The notes below the pieces were generated by a model. That model did no database searches and was not told the origin of the DNA. It saw only the letters and a list, made by a program, of their open reading frames with translations. Below, in pieces: positions 1 through 12,799 of a DNA stretch of 64,000 bases. This DNA is from Ascidia mentula (taxonomy: Eukaryota; Chordata; Ascidiacea; Phlebobranchia; Ascidiidae). The first letter of the stretch is position 1. Each line of letters begins with the position of its first letter. The stretch is taken from contig OX387199.1 in NCBI GenBank assembly GCA_947561715.1, positions 8,871,001 through 8,935,000 of the forward strand, given 5' to 3'. The translations under genes and the position numbers were made by a program.

Positions 1-3000
1 TCGCAAGGAACACGAAATATGTTCTAATTTATGGGCGGTGACCTCAACTATTCTCGGTACGTAGCACTCCGAAAACATTGGAGGAGCAGAAAGCACTCCA
101 GAACAATAGTAGTTAATCAGTTACCCGAGACCAGAAACAAATCTGCGAAATATCAGAGCTGTTTGCACAAAGAGCAGTAAGCCGACAATCCCCAAATGCT
201 AACAAAGCATAAAAAACCGGCTAAAACCGGTTTGGGCGCAGTGGAGAGGCGCTCCAAGGGTTCACCGTCGGGGTTTACAATAGTACCTGTGTCATCAAAA
301 AGGCCTTGCTCTATTTAACCTCTTGTCTGTGCCTGCTGTTGGTGTTGTCGCCATGGATTTGGAGAACTTTAGCGAAGGCAATAAAGTCGAGTTGGTGTCG
401 TATAATTTCCACAAAGAAAAATCTCGACAATGGACGATTGCGACACGTTTTTCGGTTGGAAAAATTACCTTTGAACGAAGCAAACAACCTTGTTATGTGT
501 GTTGGGCTCCAAAACATGGACATGAATGCGTGATTGAAAACATTGATGCTTTGCTGGACAGAAATTATCTGTTGGTACTAAGCCGACATAAATTGTTATG
601 CTTGTGCTATGACTAGGCCTGGAAAATTTGTAAGATTTTTTTAACCCTTTAAACGGTTAACGCGTATAAAATAACACTTGCGTAATCATGGCAGCAAATA
701 TAGTTGTTAAAAGATATTAACCCGTACTAGGTTAAAATCACTCACGTAAAAAACTTTCATCATATATGGAGTTTGAAGGCTATTATGCTCACAATTGGGC
801 GAATTATGACGCAATCGTTGGCGATTTACCGCAAATCAAACGAGTTTGCCATCTCGCGTCATCACAGGTAAAGAGGCCTTTGTTTTGTGACGTAGCCTGG
901 GCAAAGCGGTCGCCTGTTCGTGCCTCTGTGTTATGAGAAGAGTCATGTTACGATATACCACTGCCCACCTGATACTGCAGTTTCTCCAGTGGCCTTCAAT
1001 TTGCGGTCAATGGTTAGTAAAACAATAACACCCTCAAACCAATAAGACCGTCCGCTTGTATTTGACCAAACAAGGGTAGTGAATCAGTACGCGGAAACAC
1101 TTAGGCCTGTGAGCAGCAATTTATCCGTATTGGTTTATATTTGAATCGGCGTGATAACTGGAAAGAGCAATGACCACGAATAGAACAGACAGCCGTTGGC
1201 GCGTGCTCTGTGTTGCTTTTGTTTATGGTTTCGCATGCTTCGGCAAAACAACACAACTGCAGGATGGAAAATTCCGCGCGAAGAAAGCTAACTTTGGAGT
1301 GGACATGCGTCCAGAAATACAACGCATCATTTGCAGAATTATTCGCAAAAAATTTTCTTTAAGTAATATATTTTAATGAGGCACCAACTATTCCTAAAAC
1401 TAAATACTTCGTTGATGAAATGAAGGCATACAAGAGTCACTCCATTGAATTCTTACTCTGTTAAAGCGAAGTTTAAGTTGACTTTTACTGGGAACAACAC
1501 GGAGGTTTCTTTTTCTCGATACGTTCGACAACAAAAGGGTTGCGACGAAAAGCAGCCATAATAAACTGTCGTAAATGTTCGCGATAAAAGCACTTCGGCT
1601 GGTTCAACGAGCTAGAGGCAGTAAACAGTCTCCAACAACACCGAAGGTTTGTTTGAGCTTGCCCAAAACGTCACAGAAAGGCATTGTGACGTTTCATGAC
1701 CTAGGTGCAGACGCCATTCGGTTGCTCATAAACCTGAGGTTGCTGGAAACCACTTGGCTCCTGAATACGCAAATCGCATTACCAGATTTAAATGTTTGTT
1801 GTTATACGCTGTTTCGGTGGCATTGTGACGTCATACTTTTGGCGCCATTCGTAGTTGTTTTCGAGAAGGAGTAATAATAGTTGTTTGTTGCACGTCATTA
1901 CCTTTTTTGACAAATTGTTATTCACTATTGGTGGCAAATTCACGCCAGCAAACTACATTGAAACGAAAACTCTGCTAATTCATTTGCTTACAAGCCTGGT
2001 CGCTAAAGCAGTATTTATTTCATCACGAAATTGTGTTCCTAGGTGGGTATTACAGGTTGAATTTGACGCCGTGCCTGGTGCGCAGTACAAGAGAGACCGA
2101 GCTTACGAATAACCAAAAGTTCTTGGACCTGTCGCTTTGTCTGACCACAATCCTCTTGAGCTGAAAATACTGAGCACGAAATTTCATAGTGGTCTCCACT
2201 CCGAGAAGAAGAATTGCACTGACGTGTAAGCAACTTAATTAAAACTTCAAGACCGCGTGCTGTATATGGTTCATATATGTACGTAATCTTTCAAATGCAT
2301 GCTGCTTAAAAAGCAATGAGAGTTACGACAACTTACCATCACTTTCTTGCACGATCCGCACATGTGGACAAATGGAAAGCAGATATTAAATATAAACCCA
2401 CAAAGTTTTGCCTTTGAAAACTTTGAACTTAAAGCCTTCAAAAAACGTCACACAAAACCTTGGGAACGTCAACAACACTCATTAATTCTCACCGACCTTA
2501 TTTCGCACGAATCTAACTTTTAATTAAACACTGCCTAGCTATACCACTGCACCTGGCGATGCGTAAAGGTACGGAAACAAACAAGTTACAAGATGGCGGC
2601 CGTATCGCAATAACCGGGTATTATTAGCTCGACGCGTAGTAACTTGGCATAGCGACGAATGCGCCCGCCGTCTCCGCTGGCAACGTAATTGCCGGCTTAC
2701 GGCCGTCGACTACCGACTTTCGACATTCTTGGAGTTGTCCGACGTCGCCGAGAATCACCCAACAGTCAACTAGTTGCTTGTTTGCTAGTTAGAGCACTTC
2801 CCGTTTAAATGTTGAAGATTGTTGACTATGATGTGAGGTACGACGCTAGCACGAAAACACAACTAGCGTTTCCTTTTCGCAACTTTCAATCCATCCCCGA
2901 TTTCAATAATTTTTCTCAGAAAATTTTGATTAATTGGTTTTATGAATTACTTGACACGAGAGTGTCCAACGCAACAAACCAGTTACACCTTTTAAATACA

Positions 3001-6000
3001 CATTACTTAAGTGAGCTACAGACAAGGCAAGTTGTTTCGACCAATTCAACACAAAGTAACTTCCTTTGTTTTCGCAATTCTGCGTCGCCACATATTCGTC
3101 ATGAGGAGTTAAATATGACGCGATGGAATATAAGCTGTTGTGACCAGTAAAATCGTCAAGTCAAGACACACGCGCGCCACTCGCCAGTAGATGTTAATCT
3201 CAGCCTTTCAAGTTCCCGAAATTACGTCACTGGTCACCGGGCGGTGTTAAAGGGAACAAAACAGAACCCTACGTAGACCTGTTGAGCCCTTTCGGTTCGC
3301 CATGAAAGCCCCGTTATTGAAGAGAAAGGATGGAAATCAAAACTACGCAGTTGCTCTCATCAGCGGGAATGATTCAAATGTGGTTTTCGGATGGGAGTGC
3401 TACAATTTTCTCCTATTACATAGTTAGGTATGGAAAACAGATCGAAATTTTATGTAGCGGTAAGTTTTGAAAACGCACTTACTTTGCGTTGATCGGATGT
3501 TTACATCGAAGATGGTGAATACGTCGTTGAAGGAAATACGTTTTAAACGTGTATCATATTCTGAATATACCCTTCCTCATTCGCAAAACAAGATTTGACA
3601 AAAGCTATAAATTGGCAAATATGTTTACGAAATCTTGTTTGTCTCTTGAACAATCGCTACTTCGATCAAAATATCCAAGCCACAAAAACACGAACCCAAA
3701 GTGTATCGCGTGTGTTTGGGGCACGTTGAACCGAACCATATTTCGAAACACAAAAGGCGTTTTACAATGACTACGAGCAGACATCAAAATATCTGATCGG
3801 TTGCTCAGGTGTGGTCGCCAGACTAGAATGTGCCGTTAAATCCTTGTAAAAACTTTTCGGAAAACCTGAATGCTCGTACGCAATCTGACTCGTGAGTTTA
3901 TGGCAATTGGGCGCAGCGACCCCCGAGGTGATTCAACCTGGGTTTAATAGCTTTAAATCACGAGGAATGTACCAACAAAATCGTTTCTTCTACATATCTT
4001 CATGCCTAGTATTTATTGAACAAAAACACGTGTTACCAACTTTTCCACCGCAGGTCAAGGTGCAATTGAGTTTATTTCCTTGTAAAAAGCAACCTTACAA
4101 TTACACACTTTTTGTTAAACTTCACAGCCAAGTGCTATAATAATAGTTTTATTTGGATTTAGTTTTAAGTAACGCTAAACGTTTCAGCAAGAGTTGGTAT
4201 TTTTATGGGATCTGTTATTTGCGCACAGCTTCGCAAATATTCACATCCATACAAGGTGCATCGTAAGTTCTGTTTTACAAAATTTCGTCACCGATGATTT
4301 GTACAGAAAAATCCCAGCGATGCAAGTGTTGCGCAAGATTGGACTCGCCCCACTACTCGTATATATGAGCCACTTCGGGAGAAGCGACTTTAACGTGGTT
4401 TCGCTCCACTAAATCCGTTTATTAGCGGGTTGGGGTTCACATTGATCGCCAGTGAAGACTGAAGCCAAAACCATCAATCATACGGATTTAGACGTGGCGT
4501 ATTCCCAAGTCATGGGATGCATGATAGTTTATCGCAATCGCTGTCCAACGTAAACCATTAACATAAATATCGAAAAAATATGATCAAAGCTGTGGAATAC
4601 GGATAACATCTATTATCATAGATTTAGGGTTATCATACACCATGTTATCGGCATTTGCTATTTCGGGCACATGAATCACTTTCAGAATCTATATTCAAGA
4701 TAACGTAAAAGACATTTTTGCCACTCCCTAGTCAGAACAAAGTGTCCGAGTACGCCCATTAAACCTGCTTCCACACATTACAAAATTTGTGTAAAAGTTG
4801 GATGGACTGTCGTCACTCTGCATCGTTAGTCATCTCCGGGAGGATAAAAGTCTTTGTACGCTGGAAACTGGTCGAACTTCAATAAAAATTGGCCGATGAT
4901 AAGACGTATAAAGCATAAACCTCTATAAAACTGTTTACACAATCTAATACATATTGGAAAAGGTGACATTGAGACAAAAATTGTACTGATCAAAAGACAC
5001 AGAAAATGGAATAATCGTATTTAAAGTGAAAGGGCACTATCACTTATTGAACTACGAGTCAGACAGCGTTCTCCCACACAGAAAACAGCTGCAAACATCA
5101 GACCAGGCCAACGTTTTCTCAAAACATCCGTCGCCGACAAAACGCACTTTCCTCCCAAATAACAAAATTCAGACATACTTGCCTGCATAAGCTGTCTGAA
5201 AACCTTGTTGATTATTCCTTCAGCCCTTAATTGCTTCCCTGTGTCGACCTCTCGAACTTTCACTTTGCGACTGGTCTGGCAACGTCACAGATTCTAAAAC
5301 GTGGTAACACGGAACGGCATCACGCCAGCCGGAAGGAGCTCACAAACAATTCAGTAGTCCTGTTTCTCTCTCCCAGCACAGTGTGTGATTTCGGGCTTTC
5401 GGAAAACTCTTCGTTCCTGGTAACTACGTGTCACCCCGCTCCTCGGTCTCTCACGCTATGTCCCATTCTCCGCCGAAGTTTGATGGATTGGGTCTTGCTA
5501 CGACTACGGTAAAGGGCGCGTATATGAGTTAAAGCTGTAGTAAAGGCGCGCGAACTATACAGGGTTGGAATCAAATGCTTCTATTGAACAGCTCATAGCT
5601 CGTGAACACGTCTTGAATTGTTATCTTCGTTAAACACCACGGTCAATATTTTACAAAAAGACGCCCTTGCACACAAAACGGCTTAAAAATAAAATTTTAT
5701 TGTAGCTCGGGCTAATTGCAAAACATTACCACAATGCCAGAGTTAAAAATTAAGCGCCACACACATCACCGCATACCGTAACGGTTTAACATTTTTTAGG
5801 TCTAACACGCCGCACGCCAGCGCATAGTTGAATCAATTATCCCCAAACTGACACAAACACACGTAGACAACGCCTTGGCACAACAACCTGCCCCGTGCGT
5901 TACAACTTTCCTAACACTAGTGTTTATCGTAACGAACCTTTTCTGCGGTTACAGATCGGACAGACAGCACGTAAGTATCTTGCGCAATACCGCAGTAATT

Positions 6001-9000
6001 CATGGATTTTCCCTGTAGGCTGCGTATCATGATCATGCTCTCTGTCAAATCCGTGCATGTAATGTTAGGCCGGTGGACATCAGCGAGAAATCAATGGGGT
6101 TTTTATTGCGCTGGCATTCCAGCCGATCGATATCATGTTCCTTGTGGTATTGGGCGCAGACGATTGATTTTTGTTCCTAGTCAGGTATGACCGTAACGTG
6201 CAACGACAGCCACGCTTGGACAATAGAGTTTGTGATATTTTGTACAGGGTCATGTTTTTAATAATTTATTTCAAATTTATGACGTATGCGCATAGATTTG
6301 AAACGGCATTTAAATTTTAAAACTCACTCGTGAGCATTTTAACCTTTAGGAATTAAATACCCACTTTTACATGTCTATAAAATTCTACGCTTCACATCAT
6401 AAAGAAAAGCATGCAAAGTACAAAAAATATGTAAAATGGTATTCCTACATTTTTCAGTGAATTGCCTTCATTGCGAACTGAAAAGAAAGAGAACCAAAAT
6501 CGGTGTCGCGCGAAATGACGATCTTTTCTGTGCCAAACACACCGGCGCGCTTTGCTCTGTAGAGCGACTAATAGTCACGTGTTGGCTTGATTCACAGTAA
6601 GAGCCATTTCCGAATTTTGTGTCCGCTGTGTGGACGCCCTTTGACTCACACTGGTGTGTTCCGGTCATGAAATCTGTCAATGTCATTGAAATCGTGGCCA
6701 CCTGCGGTATTAAGGACACAAAGCATGCGGGCTTGAGTTTTTCTCACGAGCAATGTCTCAGCTAAACGCCATAACTGATATCAACTAAAATAAGTTCTAA
6801 AGATTTTTGCGTAACACCGTGCAATGTTTCGTAACGTCGTTTCGCTGTACGTGTTGTTACATTGGAACCTCCACAAACACGTGTTTGCTTGCAAAAGATG
6901 CTGGCAGTTTTGAGCAAATCTTTGCAAACGATTATTATTGAAAGGCCAAACAGTTTGAGTTACTAAGCGAACAAGAGCAAATGGCGCAGCATTAGTGCCA
7001 CAGTTCAACAACAAACTGGATAAGCCATCGATACGCATCATTCCGTGCGATTGCTCCAATAAACCTCGCAAGGGGGAAAGATCGCTGAAAGACAGCAATT
7101 TCGAAAGGCTTTTGTGCTTGGGGTCCAAACCGCAATGCGAGCTGCAGCCAGGAATTTTAGGCTTACCTGGGATTTAAGGCGTCCTGAGCGTTAGTGCAAT
7201 AGCGTGCAAGGAAGTCTAAAACCCACAACAAACAGGCGATCGCTGCTGCTGCAGGTATCATGCTGCAATGCGGACTGCAACAACAGGGCCTGTTTATATT
7301 CACAACATCATGTTTGAAGTGGCAGCTCTTAAGATGAGTTAGATGACTTGAAAGGTTAAGTTCATCAACTGTAATATATTGTTTTTATTTTGTGTTTCCT
7401 TCTTTTAGTTGGATAAAGCTGTCACGTCGTCTCGGTTCGTCGCTAGTAAATCTCGGAACAAAATTTTTTTGGAATAGCTATTACATCCCTTTGAGAATAT
7501 TTATTAAAGCATTAATCAATGGTAGCACTTTTTTCATTGTTTTTCATTCAATTCGACGGTTTCCCTTTAAAACTCGATGAAACATCCAAACCCCATTTAA
7601 ACAGGTATCGCACGCAAATGTCATTTCAAGGGCCGCCACGGTTGACACCCGGGGCACACAGGGGTCTGATGAGAGTCAATCGACCGCACGGGTCTGCTTT
7701 CTTTCGCAAAACAATGGCGCATGCAGCCTCCTCAACGAGACAGGCTGTCGAATCTGGAAGGGTTTTGCTCTATGACGAGAACAGTCTAATTGCCTACCAA
7801 CCACTAATGACCGTTTTACACACGAAACGAATTTAATTAGTGTGGATGCAATGTTGTTTATTGAAAACCGACTTGTGTTGTTAATGGATATACTCTCTTG
7901 CGGCATTACGATTCGATATTACTGATTTGCGGCTTTGGCAATTAAGCTCGCCATCGTCGTCCAGTATCTGCACACTGCAACGCAAATGACATCAAACGGG
8001 TTTAAGCAACACGTGTATTAGGAATATAGCATTAATTCTGTTATACACGTATGCATCATCCATCAGGTCATCACATCATATACGCGCTATCGAAAACAAG
8101 AGTTGTTTTAAAATCCTAACCTAATATTTAATGTCGGCGTTGTCTGCAAATGTGGCTGCCCTTTGATAAGAACACGTCTTGATATTAATTTTGAAACATG
8201 CATCATCACGATTCCACTGGACGATAGGGAAATGTACTAAGTCTTTTAAGGATAGCACTTCCACGTCGTTCTTGCTTTGAGTGTGCAATTGTCAGTTGCG
8301 AAGATTGCAACTTCTGAAACAATTTTGTGTCATGGTGACGAAATGCAAAATTTTCAATTAACTTGTGCAGGAAATTGTACTGACGGAGGCTGGGATGCAA
8401 ATTTTCTTTTACCGATACTAACTTCTTCCCAGAAAGTAGGTTAATGGGGGAGAAGCTGCATCCAAGAATATCCAACAATTTCTTTAGTTTCGCAGGAAGG
8501 AAATAACCCACCATCGTTGAAAGGAAATCGATTACAATTTAGTTGCAAATCTAATGACGCCAAAACCCTATTGAAAAGGAAAACCCTCTGACGTGTTCGA
8601 AACGACCCAATCGCATGTTCCACAGCACGTCATAATGACATAGCAGCTGACAGTCCCATGGTCACATGATCGAAATCCAGTGCGTCACGCAGCTCGTCTT
8701 ACGCCGCAGTTATACCAGTTATAACGGGAAATTCGCAACGGGGATATCGGTCGCTAGCGTGAGGTTGATGCGCGAAGCGGAGAATATTAAACTTTTGGCC
8801 TTGTTTGAAGCTCCGCATTACTCAGGGGAAAATTAATAACCTCGTTGTGAGTTATTTTTCACTACCAGCATATACGTTTCGAGCGCAAAGATTTCGGTTG
8901 TGCGTGGTCTATTTTGATCTTATGATAGTGTGTTGCCGTTATTACCGTTATTTGGTACGTCAATGCTAAATAATATGATATAAAAAAATTTGACAATGAC

Positions 9001-12000
9001 GACAAAGCAGGTTTTAATCAGCAATATGATGTAGCTAGCGTCATACAATAGACTGTAAAAATCCGATTTTTTATTTTACGAAATTTCCAACATTCACGAT
9101 GAATTCTATTTAGCAATCATCAAAATTTTTGAAGTGATATGATCGGCAGTTAATTACCGTTAGACCATAAAGTAGACGCCCCAATCGTTGAATCACCACA
9201 ACCACCACTATTTCACACCCACAGCGTGGCTGCGAGAAAACGCATCCACCCGACGCGATGGGTTTTGACCCCAAACACACTTTAACAATGGAATTATCGA
9301 GTCAGCCCTCGATAACGGTAAACAGATTGTGTGGGTCCCAAACAGTTTAGTCGGGTAGATTCGGGGGACAGTGTCCGATATCACCCGTTACAAATGGCCG
9401 GGGCGTGAGAATGGGTGGTTTTGCGTGGGGTTACCATTGAAATTTTACACGATTGGTGATTTACCATCGGCTTTCATGCTAATGCGTGACGTGTTCGCTG
9501 AATTTAAGTGACTGTAATTGGAACATGTGAAAACAGAATTATGTTGCATCCACAGCGACTTCTTATCTGGTTTAAGATTCATAAACCGTACAACAACTCT
9601 TTCAGGCAATAAAAATATATAAACTCTTACCCATGCAAAAAAATATCTGTTCCATATTTTTCGTGTAAGATTTAAAGGGTAACCACAGTCAAACCAAAGA
9701 TCACATTCCTTGTATCACACCCGGTTTAAATCGGCCAACAGGACAGCGATTCACTATTTAGTCACGGAGTGTGCGCAATGCTGCAGAAAACGAGCTGAAC
9801 GCCCGCAAGTCAACTGTTTCCATCAATCAATCAAACGTGGTCGCTGTCCAAGTCGCACGCAATGGTTCTCTGTCCCTTTTTTGCAGTTTGGATAACATTT
9901 GCTTCAAGTTGCGTAAGCCAAACTGCAGCAAACTCTTGTCCCTATGCGGCCCAAGCTTTTGTGGATTGAAATCGACGCAACCATGAGCCTTGTCACGAGA
10001 GACGAAATTGACCGAGCGTTATGCGTCAGTGTTGATAATTTCGGTTCCTAACGCACTCGCGTTAACCATATGGGGATGCCAAACTTGGGGAATTAAGGCG
10101 GTTTCGTGCGGAACGTAACTTGTGCCTGTATGTAAATTAGGCGTTGTTTATGAAATACAAACGAATCTTTAAATACGTTCTTACTTCTATACAAAATTTT
10201 TGATTTAACACACGATTACAGAAAAATAACACGATTAGTGAAAAATTGTAGTTATTATGGATAATTCATTTTATGCAAAGCAAGAATGCAACCTCACATT
10301 ACAAGAAAAAAACAATACAAAGAAATGTATTTGTTAAATTCACCAGGTAGGAATGTCAATCTTCTTGGTTTTCTTTCGTGGTTTCCTGAAGCACACGGGA
10401 CAACGTGGTTTCATATGCACTCATTTAACGTTGCATTACAAAAGCAGACGCGTTTCAGATAAAGATGCCTCATAAATCCTTTTCGACTAACGTTAAAGTT
10501 TCTTACATGAAGCGCTTGTTACCTACAAACAGGAAAGCACGTAGAATTTGTCTTGTGCAGCCAACCGCTACAATTTCAATTTTTTTAAATTAACCTCTTG
10601 TTGTTATTACAAACCCTCGTTCGTGTTTAAAAATTCCCACACCTCTATCGGACTTCGTGCCATGGAACGACTCTGGCCCAGGCGTAGATTTGTAGGGAGT
10701 CGAATTCCAATGCGGCCAGGCGAAAATTTCAGCGGTCGCGTTACAAACAGACGAATGTGCAACCCGACTAACTTGCGCTAACCGGCCCGTGTCAACAAGC
10801 GGACCGGCACTCACGGAATGCACCCCCCGCTACGAAAAAACACCCCCCAGTCACGTGGGTGCCTAGCGGACTGAATTGTTTTCTGGACCCAAATGTTTTC
10901 AAAACAATATTTTTTAAAATATTATCGTTTTGTGAAGTGGGAAAACCAATAGACGTATAATTAACGATTGTACGGCCATCAGCGATCTTGCAGCAGTTCA
11001 TGATTCTCCGCAAGAAATTCTGGACATCACTATCTTATGGGCGCCTGCCTCGATGACCGCCAAGGTTTTTTTTTATGTCCATGCCATTTTAACTTTTGCA
11101 CTAATGTAGTCTTTTGCGCATTATCTCACGCGGCGCACACAGACCTTCGATCCAATCATTTATTGTTCCCACTTGTTCTGAAAATCAATTAGGAATCAAT
11201 TAACCCGTAGTGCTGAATTTGGTTGGAAATAAAAAAGAATTCCGGAATGAAGCAGTTAAATTTTTCATGTGAGATAAACCTTATCTGTCTCGTTTTGTGT
11301 TTAAATAATAATTCATGTTTTGAAAATAAACGCATCGAGGAAATGTCGTGGTAATAGAATGGATTCTAATCGTATAGTTGGCAAGAGAAAATGAAAATAT
11401 TCTTAAGCAAAACGCCCTTCTTTAACCCGAACTTGCAAATACCAAACAAAGGGCGAAAATCGACCAATGCAGCGTTTGCCAGTTAACCCAATTCACCCGA
11501 TTGTAATGCGAACTTTTCCACATAGCGTGCCAAGTCGCTTTAACGTCAGCACTGCAAAACAGAGAAACACGAATACGCACGTGCGCTTCTTAGAATGGAA
11601 AATAGTGAGATTGACGGGAGTAATCAAACAGCAATTAACGCTGCTTGGAGATTTCCTCGAATTGTCTGTAATTCATCGGACCCGGGATTTGGGATATCAC
11701 GTTCGATGTTTCGAGCAGATGCGCGCGTCATGTTAAATGGTTCGCTGGAGTATAATTGAAAATAATGTGCCCGAATCCTCTTTGTTTGGGCAGAAATCTA
11801 ATTGGAAATTTGCCCGGGGCAGAAGTTTATTAAATATTGTAATATTTGAGCGTATAACAAAGTCATTTGATCAGTAATAAAAACATTTGACACTTTGCGC
11901 AATAAAAAACAACAGTTAACGAGATGTATATAATGCTAAGTATGTAACCCTCCTTTGCTCATTAACAACTACCCATAAAAAAACGAAACACATACTTTTA

Positions 12001-12350
12001 CATGTATAACAAAGTAACAAGCTTAGTGCATTACTGTTATAACTTAATGTGCAAATCTAAACATCCTTGCACAAAATCTAGTGCATTTTTTCAAAATGTT
12101 GCGACCCGGTCGAGTAAGTACATTACGGCACACTTGGCTCCTTCGCTTGGGAAATGACAAGAAGCGGTTATGTTGTAGGGCATTCACATGAGGTCAAATC
12201 GTTTATAGCGTGGGATGAGTTCCATGACCCGCTCAGTGATGAGGCAACCGGTTCGGCCAAATAACGACGACAAAGCACTCGACCTTCGGCAAGGATAATT
12301 TTAACCATCTTGCAATAAATTGCGAGATGTGCAATTAGAAATCAAGCGTA
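1..12350. other. Gene-poor region, no recognised genes (left part)
   Basis: I read both strands and found no open frame with a recognisable domain and no convincing run of exons with splice sites. The longest frames (for example 306-616, 2809-3150 and 7519-7836) are about 75-115 codons, have no family motif and fit chance. No transposon ends, simple-repeat blocks or tRNA-like sequences stand out, unlike the right two thirds of the window. It could be intergenic regulatory DNA or part of a very long intron whose exons lie outside the window. Confidence 0.5.
2589..2601 (+). promoter_or_regulatory. YY1-like CAAGATGGCGGC motif in a CpG-rich patch
   Basis: The string CAAGATGGCGGCC matches the vertebrate YY1 core, which in animals often sits just downstream of a transcription start. 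It lies in a ~180-bp CpG-rich patch (about 2585-2760) within AT-richer DNA. No exon could be assigned downstream, so promoter function is only a suggestion. A weaker AAGATGGCG occurs near 32945. Confidence 0.25.
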
Positions 12351-12354
12351 GGCG

Positions 12355-12372
12355 TTCCAGAATATTCCAGAA
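12355..12372. promoter_or_regulatory. Heat-shock element, four perfect alternating pentamers
   Basis: TTC(12355-57), GAA(12360-62), TTC(12365-67) and GAA(12370-72) are each separated by exactly two bases. This gives a perfect four-unit nTTCnnGAAn array, the binding site of trimeric heat-shock factor. A second array lies 14 bp further on. The spacing is exact, which makes a chance match unlikely. No heat-shock gene was recognised nearby. Confidence 0.6.
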
Positions 12373-12386
12373 AAAAGAAAAAGAAC

Positions 12387-12401
12387 TTCCAGAATATTCT
12401 G
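12387..12401. promoter_or_regulatory. Second heat-shock element, three perfect pentamers
   Basis: TTC(12387-89), GAA(12392-94) and TTC(12397-99) form a perfect three-unit HSE. With the four-unit element at 12355-12372 it makes a paired HSF site, separated by an A-rich linker. The nearest candidate coding frame starts about 200 bp downstream on the plus strand. Confidence 0.55.
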
Positions 12402-12603
12402 CACGGTTGTCAAACAGCGGCATTAGGATTGCCGCAGTGGGAAAATTGGCCAATTAGCCCACGTATTCGCTATCTGCGGAATTGTCCAACTCGAGATGCG
12501 GTCGCCACGACGACAAAAATCTTTTCGGAATGGACAAACAAACCAATCCAACCTCTTGTAAGGCTACTTTTCGGTCGCCCACACTGTGTCCAAACCGTTC
12601 CAA

Positions 12604-12798
12604 ATGGATCCGGCAACAAGTGCGCCAATTACACCTCACGTAAAGGTTAATTACGATCGTAAAATGTACGGACTTATCTTATCCGTTGCTATTTTATTGT
12701 TGCTCTTAGTCTTCAGCATAGAGGACGTTGAGTGGTTACACGTTGATGGCGACGTCGGCCTCTTAAACAATCTCGCTGAGAGAGTATCAACATTTTAG
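12604..12798 (+). CDS. Possible small single-pass membrane protein (64 aa), unrecognised
   Basis: I do not recognise this frame. Starting at the ATG at 12604 it gives 64 residues. There is a polar N-terminal stretch of about 20 residues ending in basic residues, then a strongly hydrophobic run of about 19 residues with five consecutive leucines (residues ~23-41), then an acidic tail (EDVEWLHVDGD) ending at a TAG. The layout looks like a signal anchor. An in-frame upstream ATG at 12586 would add six residues. It sits 200 bp downstream of the paired heat-shock elements, which is the main reason to list it. In 22 kb of non-coding DNA a chance ORF of this length is quite possible, and it could equally be the first exon of a larger gene. 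Confidence 0.2.
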   Translation: MDPATSAPITPHVKVNYDRKMYGLILSVAILLLLLVFSIEDVEWLHVDGDVGLLNNLAERVSTF

Positions 12799-12799
12799 A

